NCBI GenBank assembly: GCA_003427395.1
Contig: BFEA01000284.1
Span: forward strand, 1,778,496 to 1,841,502
Reading direction: 5' to 3'
Source of the DNA: Chara braunii
Lineage: Eukaryota; Streptophyta; Charophyceae; Charales; Characeae
DNA length: 63,007 nucleotides
In this document: one piece after another, positions 31,481-43,088 of the stretch
Layout: each line of letters begins with the position of its first letter
Position numbering within the stretch: position 1 is the stretch's first letter
The notes under the pieces: model-generated
What the model saw: only the letters and a program-made list of their open reading frames with translations
What the model was told of the DNA's origin: nothing
Database searches by the model: none
Position numbers and translations under genes: made by a program

Positions 31481-32346
31481 GCAGCACTGAGGGCATTGAA
31501 GCAGCAACAAAACCTTGGGTGAACGACATAAGCTTTTGGAATGAGACGCAGGTTAATCACTTATTAAAGTTGATCCAGGAGGCGCGACTCTATTTGGTGG
31601 CCATCGGTAGGGGAGTCCAACCTCCTGACATCTGTCAGAGTATAGTCCTCCCGCACTCTAGCATCCCCGAACACAAAATCGATGACAAGTCGGAGCGGAC
31701 AGCAGCGAAAGACAGGGGGGTGAAAGTGCAGAGCATCGCCTTCCTCGTCACCAATGGGTGGATCTTCAAGTCTAAGAGTCGCTCGCGGCCCGGGGGCTAC
31801 CACGCGGCTTATAGATACGTGCTGAACAAATTGGCCACGGACATCACCCGCGCTATGTGGTGTGGAGAGGACTGGTGCACGTGTCTAAGCCTCGCTGTTT
31901 TCCACATCATGCTGGAAATGGACATGAGACTCCCCATTTGGTTCATCCGCGTGAACATCAACGACAGACACGAGGACGACGATTTGGCATCTTATCAAGA
32001 GGAGAGTCTGCAGCGACTTATGGGGCCTTTTACGAACGCAATCATTCTGGTGGAGGGGATCGACGACGGACATGTGTCGCACAAGAGGCTGAAGAACGTC
32101 ACGGAGGCTATGAGGCTTCTAGTTGAGGCGACGATATGGGTCATGCGGATGAGTGAGGATGATCTGCGTGCCCATTTCAACGCGACGTTGTTCGTTCAGC
32201 TAATCGTGAAGCCCACACTGGTGGCCTCCTTGTATCGCTCCTTCGAATATCGTCGCGAAATCGTTCAAGCAGCCATTGTCGTCACGAAGAGAATGGGCAA
32301 ACCCGACATGACGTTGGCGGACCCACCTGTCTACATCCCTCACTAG
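30799..32346 (+). pseudogene. Unrecognised transposon-borne protein, broken
   Basis: The 5' part (MSSRGVTRGKKRGTYSGD..., then an acidic segment with NSDEHDDFEEEEE and a GPNKRRGAANC segment) is interrupted by stops and frameshifts up to about 31515. From there one open frame of about 275 codons runs to TAG at 32344-32346; it opens on GTG, so it is a continuation rather than a new gene. Distinctive stretches are SFWNETQVNHLLKLIQEARL, NGWIFKSKSRSRPGGYHAA, PIWFIRVNINDRHEDDDLAS and RLLVEATIWVMRMSEDDLRA. It is predicted mostly helical and soluble. I recognise no family. The neighbouring Harbinger transposase relic suggests element cargo, but function is unknown. Confidence 0.55.
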
Positions 32347-34095
32347 GCTTCCTACGGCATCACTTTCCAACATGATACCACTTCGCCATCGCCGATTGAC
32401 GCGAAAAGGCAAGAGTGGTTGGGGACAAGCCACTCGAACGACAAAGAAGATGAACCAGCCGCAACGGACAACGTTGGAGGGGGGTAGTGATGTGACGGTC
32501 ACGTGTCAAGACCACAGCGACAGATGGTTTGTGAGAGTGAACAGGGGCGGGGTTGGAGGGTGTCGTCTCGCAGCGGAGGGAGGATGGTTGACGATCAGTT
32601 CATCCATCTATGGTTGTATGGGTGGTGCTTGCACACTTTCTGTCTCGACGTCCGTTCTTGGGGTGGGGGGAGGTGTCGACACGCTTTCCTCCTGCCGCAG
32701 TAGCGTCAACTGTGTACGAAGGGGCTGGTAAAGGTGGCCGCTATGTGTGATTTGTAATGTGTAATGATTACTGTATTTTAGTGGTTCGTACAACGATGCA
32801 AAGACGATTTTCTTACACCACGTTTTTTCTTTAGAACTTCGCACGTACTGCTCACTGCTGCAGCAACGAACTTTAATCTTTCAAACATCCCGGGGTTATC
32901 GTCATGCGAGTGTTATGTGTGTTCTTTAATAATTGATAATTGTCTTCGCCTTGTTTTGCTTTGCTATGCATGTCTTCTAAGACGACATTTGTCATGCACG
33001 CCTTCTCTGGGTGTTTCTCGTGCATCCCTTCCTTTTACTCATTTTTCGTGCTAGTTTGTCATTCGGTTGTCAGAATCTTCACTTTTATCGTCATCGTTGA
33101 GGTTCTTTTTTTTTGGGTGTGTGCGAAGTGATGTCGTCAATGTTTGTCTGTCAATGACGAAAAGTGCACAAGCTTTTTCCGAAGAGTGCACGTGCGCTGA
33201 ATGCATGAGAACACGAATGCACACGCGCACTCTCTTGGAAATGGCTTACCACGCCAAAACGACAGATACAATGTCACAACCGGAAGGAATAATATATTAA
33301 AAAAACATAGAATGAAAAACCATGATTCATTAACGACAAAACCAAGGGGAACATTACATTTATTACATGTCAACCATCACAACACTGTGAAATATCAGCG
33401 CACCATTCTCACACGAGACCGACCAACATACACCACGCCACGTAGACGCAGAGAATAACACACAGTTGTACCCAAAAGAAGGTCACAAATTTCATTGCGA
33501 AAGAAATGGCAATCACCCACAGACGGGTTGAAGGCCACGTGGACAAATGACTTCCAAAAAAATACAGAAATGGCAGCGTTAAACACACCAACCGACGACG
33601 CATGTCTATCTGTGCAACGAACGTGGGATCGCCGCGTAAGCACACATGTTTACTTCCCCGCACCCTATGACTGCAACGTGTGATTAACATTTCATAAACG
33701 ATGAAGACAACACCGTAATCATGGTGAAAACACGACCAAATCTAACGAACACGTCAATTGATGATAGACCACTACTGACTTCCGATAAGAAGAACAACAA
33801 GTGCTATCAAAATGGATATAGCGAACGTCCTTCGCCCACCCTGCACCACCACGTGGCCGCACATGGGACGACCATTGCTGGCTCCGTTGGACCACCACCA
33901 GGAATGCACGCGGTGGCGATGACTGCGATGCCAAAATGATGCATCGCCCAGCCACCTCACATCAACCATGCGTTTTTTGGACGCCCCGCCATCCAAAGCC
34001 TCCCGCCGGACCCGCACCGCTCGAAACGCCTGCACCCGTTCGCCCACGGTCGCCCTCTGCTGCCTCCGTCACAACCACTTCATGGCCGAGCGTCG
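32347..34095. other. Intergenic stretch inside the transposon zone
   Basis: No gene is recognised. T-rich tracts lie at 33100-33120. Short frames have no family features. Confidence 0.4.
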
Positions 34096-34880
34096 TCACT
34101 GCCCACCCATCCGCTCCGTCAGTGCGTCCCTCATTATGAGCGCATATCCCGTCGAGGTCTCCATGCACACCGGCCTGAGAGAGCGATGGATCCCGAGATC
34201 CACAGGACGACGCACTTCGTTAGCGTCCACCTCCCACAACAAATTGTCACCAAAGGCCATACCCATGTCGATGAGTATGTTGTGCAGAATGCAGATAACG
34301 ACAAATTGTTGCGTTAACGTCTCCATGTTCGTCTTGCGCGACCAGATGAACAACCTCCACATCCCCTTCAGCCTGCCGAAAGCCCTCTCCACTGCCCCCC
34401 TCGCGGTTTTCTGCCTGTTGTCAAAAAGCAACTCCGACAGGTTTTCACTAGTGCTGCCATATAGAAAACAACTGTCCATTCTGAGGGGGGTAACCATTGT
34501 CGCCCAGCAGATAGCGGTTCATCTGCACTTAAAAAGGGAGCATCACATGCAGTCCTATGAAAAGCTCCCCGACCTCGGCACATGGCCAGACAACGGAATG
34601 ATCCTGATGTCGTGGCAGCTTCCTGGATAGCCTACAAAGACGTCCAACACACGCAAATTTAGCTCGACGACCGCGCGACTACTGAGAAACGTTATTTCCT
34701 ATCGTGTAAGTCCTCATCGGGGGCATTCGTCGGCTTATCGATATAGTTATGAGTGCAGTCTATGCAACCATGGTAGTTCGGGAGCCCCTTGTCAGTGAAA
34801 GCACTTAGGACGACCAACTTGCACACCCCCGTCGGCCACTTTACCTTCTCCCAATAAATTGTCAGCAGTGTCGCCACCAC
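34096..34880 (-). pseudogene. PIF/Harbinger (DDE_Tnp_4-type) transposase relic
   Basis: Read on the minus strand, three frame segments together give a Harbinger-type catalytic domain, the enzyme that cuts and moves the element. The first (34692-34880) has KGLPNYHGCIDCTHNYIDKP, whose CID aspartate (about 34758-34760) is the first catalytic residue. The second (near 34600-34690) has LDVFVGYPGSCHDIR with the second Asp. The third (34096-34497) has DNRQKTARGAVERAFGRLKG, with the catalytic Glu in AVERAF, then VICILHNILID. All three acidic residues survive, but frameshifts near 34465 and 34690 and a TAG near 34540 break the gene. The upstream minus-strand region to 35.8 kb holds its broken partner gene. 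The family call is strong; the copy is inactive. Confidence 0.85.
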
Positions 34881-35069
34881 GTCTCACGCAACCACAAAAC
34901 CGAAAGCTCTACCGATGCCGAAAATGCACATGCTACTCTCGTACGTTTCCCCCGATGCCCACCTTTACAACGCTTAGGCGACAATATGATCAGGCTGCAA
35001 CAGTTCGTTGTAGAAGGTTACACATCACTGTAGGAACGGCGCAAACCTACCACAATCTTTCGGAGGACA

Positions 35070-35300
35070 CGTGGTGACATGCGCAGCTTGTCCCAAAGCT
35101 AATCTTTCGTGGCGTCGTCGCATTGCCGCAGATCCTCCCATGGCCCCACAATCCTCTTTTTCATCCATCACTTGGGCGTCGCTCAAGGTAGAACTCAACA
35201 ACCCATGGCGCAACACACCAGAACGACGGTGTCGCAGATGGCGGCGGTGTCCAACCCTTCCACTGCCACGGACTGCATCGTTTCCTTCCTCCGTGTGCGG
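35070..35300 (-). pseudogene. Partner-type transposon protein, broken
   Basis: On the minus strand, MQSVAVEGLDTAAICDTVVL is followed by an ATPK.WMKKR stretch with in-frame TGA codons and by WEDLRQCDDATKD. This matches the core of the 7.3-7.8 kb minus-strand gene (ATPRWWIKRR, WEDLRQCDDAMDD). TGA stands where the other copy has Trp, so this copy is dead. It lies directly upstream of the transposase relic on the same strand, as expected for the two genes of a PIF/Harbinger element. A minus-strand frame further upstream (35311-35790) may be part of the same gene. Confidence 0.6.
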
Positions 35301-35827
35301 ATCTGCGCTTTCATTCTCCCCGCAGTCCTCTCCTGTGGACAATGGAGAAGCACAACGGTAACGACCGCTGCAACTGTCGTCCGCTCCTCCGTAGTGAGTT
35401 TTGAACGCTCGTCATTGTCCGCCCCTCCATCGCCACGCAGGGTGCAGAAGACATCACCATTTTGCCGACAGACTCCGTCGACGCTCCAACAGATAACCAA
35501 AATGCACCGCTTGACGACGATGGGGAGAAGACAACCAACACTCTATTACCAACTGACACCACGTTCTCTATAACTCCCCTTCGTTGGAGCCCCGACGATC
35601 GCCGCGAGGGCTTCTTCACGGAAGACGTTTTTCGGCCCCGGCCGAACGCAGCACCAACGCCAACCCCATCGTTTGGCAGTCGAAGGATCTTTATGTCGAA
35701 CGCTGTCCACCACTCGCCGCAGCCACAAGCCGATCTGCCTTCACCCCAACAACGTAATTCAAAATTTGAATTTCGAACCGCGACGCCCATGCGTTTTATT
35801 TTTATTTTTTTCGAAGGTCACCAATAA

Positions 35828-36028
35828 GATTCAAAATTTCCGGCCCCTCGAAGCAGGGTCACGGCCATCCGCACGGACAACATCCTGTCATCCCCTATTC
35901 CGGTTTTGATGGTGTGCGGGGGCAAATCCCCTATTCCGGTCGGGTTGGAGGGGGGAGGGTTAGGTATGTTGACTATTTTCTTGGGGGGTGGTAGAGTAGC
36001 AATTGGGGCGGCCGCGTGGAACGGGTGG
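35828..36028. other. Spacer between transposase zone and duplication copy 2
   Basis: TCCCCTATTCCGGT occurs twice (35892 and 35927). Nothing else is recognised. Confidence 0.4.
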
Positions 36029-37645
36029 GTAGCACTTGCGTGTGCTAGCTTGCGGGGTCCGTTAGCCTTAAACAATGACGAACACATTGACAAAGGTTCA
36101 GGCAACAAGCGAGGTCTGCAGATCGCTGCACAGACGGGGGTGGGCGATGACAGGCCTAGTGGATAACATTGGCCGCAGATGTGTCCCTGTCAGTTGCCAT
36201 TCTCGCCCGGAGTGAATGCTTGAGTGGAGTGTTGGCAGGTCCTCCTCGCCAACCTCCCATGCACATGCATATATACTTCTTTTTTGCAAGATCGTCCGCA
36301 TGAGCTGCCATAGACCCCTCGCCTTCGTCCCACTTTGATGGGCGCCTCCCAATCGTCTCACGTCGCCTCGTTCTCTCGTTGCCTCCATCAATGTCATCTC
36401 CAAACGAAGGTGGACTACGTGCACTCTCCAGCCGTCCACGACGACGTCTTTCCATTCACGACCTGTAATCACACAACCGCAGATCTAGCCTCCTCCCACT
36501 CGTTTCAGCCGATCGTCGTCAACCTTTTCGTCTCGTCGTGCCACACACACTTTTCAAAGACCACGATCCCCATTTCCTCTTTTCGCACCGCCTCAACGTC
36601 ACCTTCCACACCGCCTTCATCGTCGGTTCATGGTCGTCTTTTACGCCGCCTTCATCTTCGGTGCTGCATACATCATCGTCTTTTACTTCTTCTTCCAACC
36701 GCGACAGTCACGTTCTTCGTGCTCTTCTCCAGACTTCCGCTTCGAGAAGTCTACGAAGGTTCACCTCTCTAGGGGCAGACGTCGATGTTCGCGTCCGCTT
36801 ATCCAACAACCACATTCCACGCAAATCGGTTGGTCAACGTTTGTGTGGAAGACGAGCCCACGAATAAGTGATTGCCGCATCACCAGGGGTGTGATCACAA
36901 CCTTTTTTTGTTGTCGCCCACTTGCGTACACATCAACAACGCAAGACTCTTCGTGGCGTTGTCGTCATCTTCAGCATGTTGTCGCGCGACGTTGCTCATG
37001 GCAAGAAGAGGGGCACTTACTCTGGGGATGCGCCTAGGATGGAGTAGAGAGGACAACATGTCGTAAAGAAGAGTAACGCTGTTGTGGGGAGACCTCAACT
37101 GGAGGTTGCCTAAGGGAGGAGGAATGAGTAGAGATCCGAAGAACTCGGATCAACATGACGACTTCGAGGAGGAGGAGGTGACCGCTGCAAAAAAAAACGT
37201 CACTGCGAGCACAAAGCGAGGTCCGAATAAACGAAGGGGGGCAGCAAATTGCTCAACAACCCCGTGGTCCGTGGCAGGGACGACGACGTGATCGATGTGG
37301 ACGTCCTTGTTGTACTACGAGGTGAAACGTAAGGCAGGTCCGCAGACGATACACGTGGGGGGAAACATGAGGAGAAGACATGTGACTGAATCGCCAAAGG
37401 GGCAGCAGTCAGGACGAGAGTCCCCTACCCCTGGAACACCACATATGCAAACACTTCCAGATGGTGAAGTCTGAATGCAGCGTTGCAAGGGGACAGCTAG
37501 GAAGTACATTACGCACCGGTGGTGGATGCGAAGGCAGTGCAGTGGTGAGATCTTCGAGAGCGGTGGTAGCTACAACGATTGGGGAAAGTCGTAGGGATGG
37601 CGACGACTTCGAGCCTTTGGTATGCGAGAAGGCATCGAAGCAGAG
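36029..37645 (+). repeat. Direct duplication, copy 2 (truncated)
   Basis: Homologous to 29876-31480 but ending at about 37645, where Ty3/gypsy RNase H sequence begins. Its basic peptide start (36976 onward, GKKRGTYSGD) is also broken. Copy 1 continues past this point into the 275-codon frame, so copy 2 lost its 3' part when the retroelement inserted or recombined here. Confidence 0.85.
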
Positions 37646-39413
37646 CATCCAACGGTAAGGGATATAGACCTATTGAGTGTATGTCCAGAACACTTCCGTC
37701 AGAGAAAGTCGCCAACTCCACGTATGAAAGGGAGTTGTACGCCTCAGTCGCTGCACTAAATACATGGAAGCACTACTTGTTGGGAAGGCGTTTTACTGTC
37801 GATTCTAATCACTCTACGTTGAAGTGGATCATGACTCAGCCTAAGCTCTCCAACAAGTTGGTAAGGTAGTCCGTTTTCCTTAATACGTTTGACTTTAAGG
37901 TGAAAACCATCAAAGGTAAGTCTAACGTGGTCACGGATGCTCTGTCCAAGCGTGCAGATTTTTTATGAGCAATTATCTCTTATCTCGATATTGGGAATGA
38001 ATTGAAGGAACAGATAAAGAAGGGTTATGAGAATGATTCCATCTGGAGTCCGATCATTAAGACTCTGAGAAAACCCTGAACTATTCCCAGAGTATCGAAT
38101 GACTGATGGCTTACTCTTCTTTATAGAAGAAATCAATGAAAGATTGTATTCCTCATCAAGAACCAATTAAAAGTTTAATCTTTGGGAAATGCCATGATGC
38201 AGAAGAACACTTTGGTTTTAGGAAGACGTACGTTGATGTTCAAGAAAGATTCGAATGGAAATAAATGAAAAAGATGTACTAACGTATGTGCGGACTTGTC
38301 TGGACTGTCAGAGGAACAAACCCTCACATGAGAATCCGATGGGACTATTGAGACCGCTGCCTATTCCAACTAAGCAGTTGAGTCTATTTCAATTGAGTTT
38401 ACGAGTCTCACTAAAAGTCGAAACGGCAATAGTCAAGTAATGATAATCGTAGATAGATTCTCAAAGTATGCAATGTTCATTCCTTTGTCTGCTGAAGCTA
38501 GAACCGAACTAGTGAGTTAAAATTTCAGATGTGATGGATTTCAGAGTATGGATTCCCGAAAACCATTGTCTCTGATAAAGATGTTCGATTCACTAGTCTA
38601 CAATGCCAGAAGTTGATGAAGTTTATGGCACCAGGTTGACCATGTCATCAGGCAGACATCCTGAAACCAATTGTCAAACTGAGCAAATGAATCGTCTATG
38701 CCAACAACTTTTACGAGTGTATGTCCGACCTGATCAGATTGATTGGGACGAGAACTTACCCAAAATTATTAGTGCTTATACCAACAGCGTACATACTGTT
38801 ACAGGAAGAAACCACAGCGCCCCATTGACGCCCTAACCAAAGACCAGATCCAAAGGCTACCCCCGGGTACACGTGAGTTTGCAGCTTTATACGAAGAGGA
38901 CATCAAAAAGGTGAAGGAGAACATACAAAAAGCCCACTTACAAATGATTGAACAAGCTAACAAACAGCAACGTCCTTCACAATTTCAGGAAGGAGATTTT
39001 GTTTGGGTTAAGTCTAAAGAGTTCTCCTTAGAAGAGAATGTGTTTCAGAAACTGCTACCTGTCTATTACAGACCTTGGGAAGTTCTTAAAGTAACTGGCG
39101 ATGCAGATGGACCTTCATATCGCATCAATGTACCCCCACACCTACGGACATACCCTGTCTTTCACGCGTCTAAACTGCTGCCCTCTATAGAAAGTGTCAA
39201 ATTTCCTCATAGGCCGTCAATGTTCCCACCTTCTATGAATAGAGGCTACGAAGTTGAGAAAATATTGGAACATGGTTATTTCTCTACATGTGGCAAAGAA
39301 CGACCACAGAAGCAGTACAAGGTGAAGTTCAAGTCTCAACCTCCATCTGAAGCCAGATGGTCTAGTCGGAAAGAACTCTTTACCTACTGCTCCTCACATT
39401 GTTGCTGCAAATG
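37646..39413 (+). pseudogene. Second Ty3/gypsy pol remnant (RNase H, integrase, chromodomain)
   Basis: Order of remnants: RNase H (YERELYASVAALNTWKHYLL and VDSNHSTLKWI, 37725-37830; GKSNVVTDALSKRAD, to 37965), zinc finger (KCHDAEEHFGFRKT near 38190-38230; CLDCQRNKP near 38300), integrase core (IVDRFSKYAMF near 38450; FPKTIVSDKDVRFTS near 38550; SGRHPETN near 38645), the PWEVLKVTGD / YPVFHASKL region (39075-39180) and a chromodomain (EVEKILEHGYF to SSRKEL, 39253-39380). Stops and frameshifts are numerous (for example near 37869, 38265, 38420 and 38630). Its 5' part, including reverse transcriptase, is missing at the 37645 junction. It belongs to the same broad lineage as the remnant at the left edge. 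Confidence 0.9.
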
Positions 39414-40640
39414 AACGTGGGTTAGGATAGAAATTGTTGTATTTTCTGCGACCAAACTTACAAAGTGGAACGGCAGGAATGCAATATCCCATGCCATATG
39501 CCTCGTGGAAATCTGAGGGCCGACCTAGCCACCCTCAGCCAGACCAAAAACGAGGTAAGGGACCCCACACAGGGATTCAGAGCCTGGGCGTGCCACAATT
39601 GACTTTTGTCAACTGTCACGACCCCAACAGTCAAAGTCCAAAGGTACCCAGTCCAGGCCACCGGTCAAGCACACACACTTGTTTGTATGCAGGTACCCAG
39701 ACAGCAACAAGTCCAAGGGGAAATTCTGCAACTGTGCAATCCAGGTCTTCGGCTGTGACTCAATCTGAACAACTCAGGGAAGTAGACTCGAGGCCAGAGA
39801 GGCTCATCAAACACTACTTAAAAGTCTGGCCTCAAAGTGGTCAGCATTCAATCTTGCTATGCTGGTTCGACGCTGGCATGACTTGACGCTGGCATTATGC
39901 TAGCGCGATGCTGGCTAGATGCTGTCTGTGCATCAGAGCTGCGGACGAGGACACGAAGAAGAGGCGACACTGGCATGCTGATGTGGTGCTGCCTATGGTC
40001 TACGTGGCATGCTGACGTGGTGCTGCCTCCGGTATATGTGGCGCTGCCCCTGGTATATTTGGTGCTGTTTCTGTTCCACGTGGTGCTGCTATTGGTCTTC
40101 ATTGATGATGTGGCATATGCCACCTGTCTTGGCTGCTGACGTGGCATCGTCCGCGCTGTCTACATGAGGTGACTGGTTGCAAGGAAGGAGAAGATCAGGA
40201 CTGTGGAGAGATCGTGAATACGTACCTGATTGTCTTCGTGTCGACATTGCTCCAGAGTGATGAGGAACTAATTAGACGTGCCTTGTGGCACCTTGAGGTC
40301 ACTTCAGATACTCGTTCAGACTGTTGATTATTGAAGTGGTGTTGGAAGAAGGAGCCCGAAACAGGAGTGGGCATTGTATTTTCCTCTCCTTGTCTAATCT
40401 CCCTCCTCTCTCCTTCGTCTGTGTACTGTTTATCTCGTCTTATTCTGTCTGGACACTATACTATTGGTAATCATCAGCGGAGTAACATTCATCTGGATTT
40501 GCATTGTTGATAACTGTCTTCATGATTTGGGTTCATTGCATATATATCTATACTTTGCTTAACGATATGTATATATATATAGATATATATACATATCTTT
40601 AACGATATTTATAAGTATATATATATATATATACTTTGTT
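39414..40640. other. 3' flank or LTR of the second Ty3/gypsy remnant
   Basis: No coding frame. No clean polypurine tract or LTR border is visible. It ends in an AT-palindromic ATATAT zone (40558-40635). Confidence 0.35.
39983..40105. repeat. 21-bp tandem repeats (GTGGTGCTGCCTNNGGTNTA)
   Basis: GTGGTGCTGCCTATGGTCTA, GTGGTGCTGCCTCCGGTATA, GTGGCGCTGCCCCTGGTATA and two weaker units follow one another, with a 13-bp interruption after the first. Confidence 0.75.
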
Positions 40641-41017
40641 TAACGATATATATTGTCACACTGTGAATTGGAGCGCAAAGGCAGAAAAAGGCAAAACAAG
40701 GAAAGGAAAAGAAGGAAGGAAAGCCCCAGCTGTTCATCACCTCTTACGTACAAGGCCAGCCACATGGACGACAGGCTGAGCGCTGGCTGCCCCCATATCC
40801 CCGTGTGCCACAAGGACCCACTTGCACGCAACCAAAAGGCAAAGAGGTAAAGAAAAGGAGGAAACCTCCTGACAGGGAAACAACGCAAATGACACATCCC
40901 ACAGATAATCCAATTGTCACAAAGCAAATAACACATCCCACAGATCAACATATTTTTTCTTTTTCCTTGTTTTCTTATTTTCTACTATTCTCTTTTTTTC
41001 TTTTTTTCTTTTTTTCC
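40641..41017. other. Intergenic stretch, nothing recognised
   Basis: A T/C-rich block lies at 40950-41020. ACACATCCCACAGAT recurs at 40890 and 40930. Confidence 0.4.
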
Positions 41018-41503
41018 TTAACTGTTCCCACCTCGGCAGATAGGACAGCTACGGTGAGGATGATGTGGATGTTCACAAGGATACCCAAGGAGAGTTGCGC
41101 CAGCACAGCATTCAGCAGGACGGCTAGCACAAACCATCCCATCAAAACAGTCCTGACAGAGGACATGTTGTCCACATGTCAAAAGAACAGCAGGACGTTC
41201 ATCACAGTGCGGCATCATGCAGTTCTGATAGTGTCCTTGGGCACAAAAGGGACAACGNGGACGTTCATCACAGTGCGGCATCATGCAGTTCTGATAGTGT
41301 CCTTGGGCACAAAAGGGACAACGTATATCTGGGTGATAGGGATGTGTACAATGAGGACACCCTTTGGCACAGACAGCGGTAGTCGCAATAGATTGATAAT
41401 GGTGATGGCATAGATGATGAATGCCACAACCAAGACGCACGGCAGCTGCCCACTCCTGGTAAACCGTGGGCAGAGAGGGGAGGGAGAGGAGGACAACAAA
41501 CAA
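41018..41503 (-). CDS. RING-type zinc-finger protein (carries an assembly duplication)
   Basis: A minus-strand frame of 161 codons rich in Cys and His. An unmerged 65-bp overlap plus one N (41193-41323) duplicates 22 codons in frame; without it the product would be about 139 residues. The N-terminal part has GCPHC (49-52). Then come RCPFC (62-65, duplicated at 84-87), TCGQHVLCQDC (Cys110, His113, Cys116, Cys119) and a C-terminal CPIC (153-156) directly before the stop. This spacing fits a C3HC4 RING finger, the domain of many E3 ubiquitin ligases. The 5' end lies in a dispersed repeat (41455-41540), so the start is uncertain and the gene may be truncated. The source (host gene, transposon or virus) cannot be told here. 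Confidence 0.55.
   Translation of the reverse strand: MFVVLLSLPSLPTVYQEWAAAVRLGCGIHHLCHHHYQSIATTAVCAKGCPHCTHPYHPDIRCPFCAQGHYQNCMMPHCDERXRCPFCAQGHYQNCMMPHCDERPAVLLTCGQHVLCQDCFDGMVCASRPAECCAGATLLGYPCEHPHHPHRSCPICRGGNS
41193..41323. other. Unmerged contig overlap (assembly artefact)
   Basis: The 65 bases at 41193-41257 are repeated exactly at 41259-41323, separated by one N. This is the mark of two overlapping contigs placed end to end. Confidence 0.85.
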
Positions 41504-41540
41504 GGGGTTGTGACAAACTGCTTCGTCGGAGTTTCACCGA
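41455..41540. repeat. Dispersed repeat copy (GACAACAAACAAGGGG family)
   Basis: Shares GTAAACCGT, GCAGAGAGGGGAGGGAGAGG and the CTTCGTCGGAGTTTCACCGA end with 17375-17470. Confidence 0.75.
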
Positions 41541-41875
41541 CCCTCGACTCTGCACAATCCCCTAACTGGTTACATTATTGTATGTGATAATCCACCTTAA
41601 CACCGGTTGTGATTAAAAGCATCAACGACTGCCCGGCAACTGATACCCCTCTGAGGTGGTGGGGACCAACCACTGGCCTCAAGGTACCTGTGACGAAAAT
41701 CAAAGTAGACTATCACTCAGCCACACCAGATGGAAAACTCTGCAGACTATCAGTTCACACCTCATCACAAGCCTGCAAAACACCCACCATGAAACAGAGA
41801 AAGGTCTGTCACAGCCAAAAAATACACTCCAGACACGCCGCTGGCACTAGGGGCACAGTGTATATATGTAGTCCA

Positions 41876-41958
41876 ACAGAGCTCCCTACGGTAACCAGTA
41901 GACAGAGAGGGAGAAAGGGAGAAGAGAACAACAAACGAGGGGCTGTGACAAACTGTAT
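41876..41958. repeat. Dispersed repeat copy (GACAACAAACGAGGGGCTGT family)
   Basis: Third copy, with AACAACAAACGAGGGGCTGT at 41927-41946. The right end differs from the other two copies. Confidence 0.7.
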
Positions 41959-43088
41959 ATAGACATATACACAAGAAGAGTTATCAGCATTGATTTCCTT
42001 GGGTTAAACCTGAGGGATTGATCTGCTTTCACGAGTTGGGCCCTAGTGAGTGACCCCTCTATGCTGTACTTGCTGAACAGGGTCTGAATCGGGTAAAGGC
42101 CCTTGTACTCTCGCCGACCTAGTTTCGAAGTCCTCTGAGAAAAAATCTTCATCTATCTATAATACTTATTCCTCTTTTAGCTCTTTCATATGACCGCAAC
42201 TCTTCCTCGGGAAAGCGCAGAACCAATTGAACACTGCAGACAACACCGTCCAAAAGCATACACTGAAATTCTCCCTCCTACTGTAACCAGCCTCTTCACC
42301 ATTCTTCAAATAACAATGTCAAATTACAGTCTTTCTAGCTATTTTATCTGCCCTGTATGCTTGATCCTGGGGGATCCAATAGAAGTCGTCTTCACACATT
42401 CCACTGAGGTGACCCCCTTTGCCAATAACGAAACTTTCAACTGGAACAGACTCCACCACGCGCATATGAAAACAAGTTATACAACCCACTATCCCACCAC
42501 CGTCTTTCCATCCTACCCAGCCATCATTCTCAAAGGTAGGCAGGAACATCAGCCACCCGGATCATCCAACATCAGCAGCTCTGTAACCGACCACTAAAAA
42601 AACAGCAAACTCAGACAAACCCCAACGACATCTATAACAGCGAAACATGGCAGCAGCATGCCTCCTGGTACAGGGGCCAGGAGAATCGCATCATGCCTGC
42701 CGTGCTATAGCTAACAGGGAAGGAGAGAGTCGCTCCTGCGACATAACAGCACAGACAGGACAATAGAAGATAGGGCTGTAGCTGAGAAGACGAACTATAA
42801 ATTTTCATGCTGTACAGGAGCAGGGTAGTTTGACAGGAGCATCATCACCGAAACATGACTTCCACGCTACCCTTCTGGGACTGGTCTCAGTCAGGACAAT
42901 CAGGCTAGGTCATCAGGTTAACCCACAGGGACACTAGACAAACATGTGACATGGGGGCCGCAGATGCCAGGAACCAAGCTCAGACTAATGAGCCAAAAGG
43001 TAAATGGACACAACAGGCAAGTTTCCAGGTGAGGGTTGGGTTAATAGGAAATACGCGCTCTAGAAGAGTAGGGAGCGTGAACCACAGA
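41959..43088. other. Intergenic stretch, nothing recognised
   Basis: A plus-strand frame at 42190-42597 contains one CPVC motif but no other zinc ligands; it is not called. No RNA gene is seen. Confidence 0.4.

Noticed and set aside
29876-37645. LTR pair of one retrotransposon
   Set aside because: The direct repeats contain coding relics, lack clear TG...CA borders and enclose a DNA-transposon transposase.
42190-42597. Possible second RING-like protein (CPVC motif)
   Set aside because: Only one Cys pair is present; the other zinc ligands are missing.
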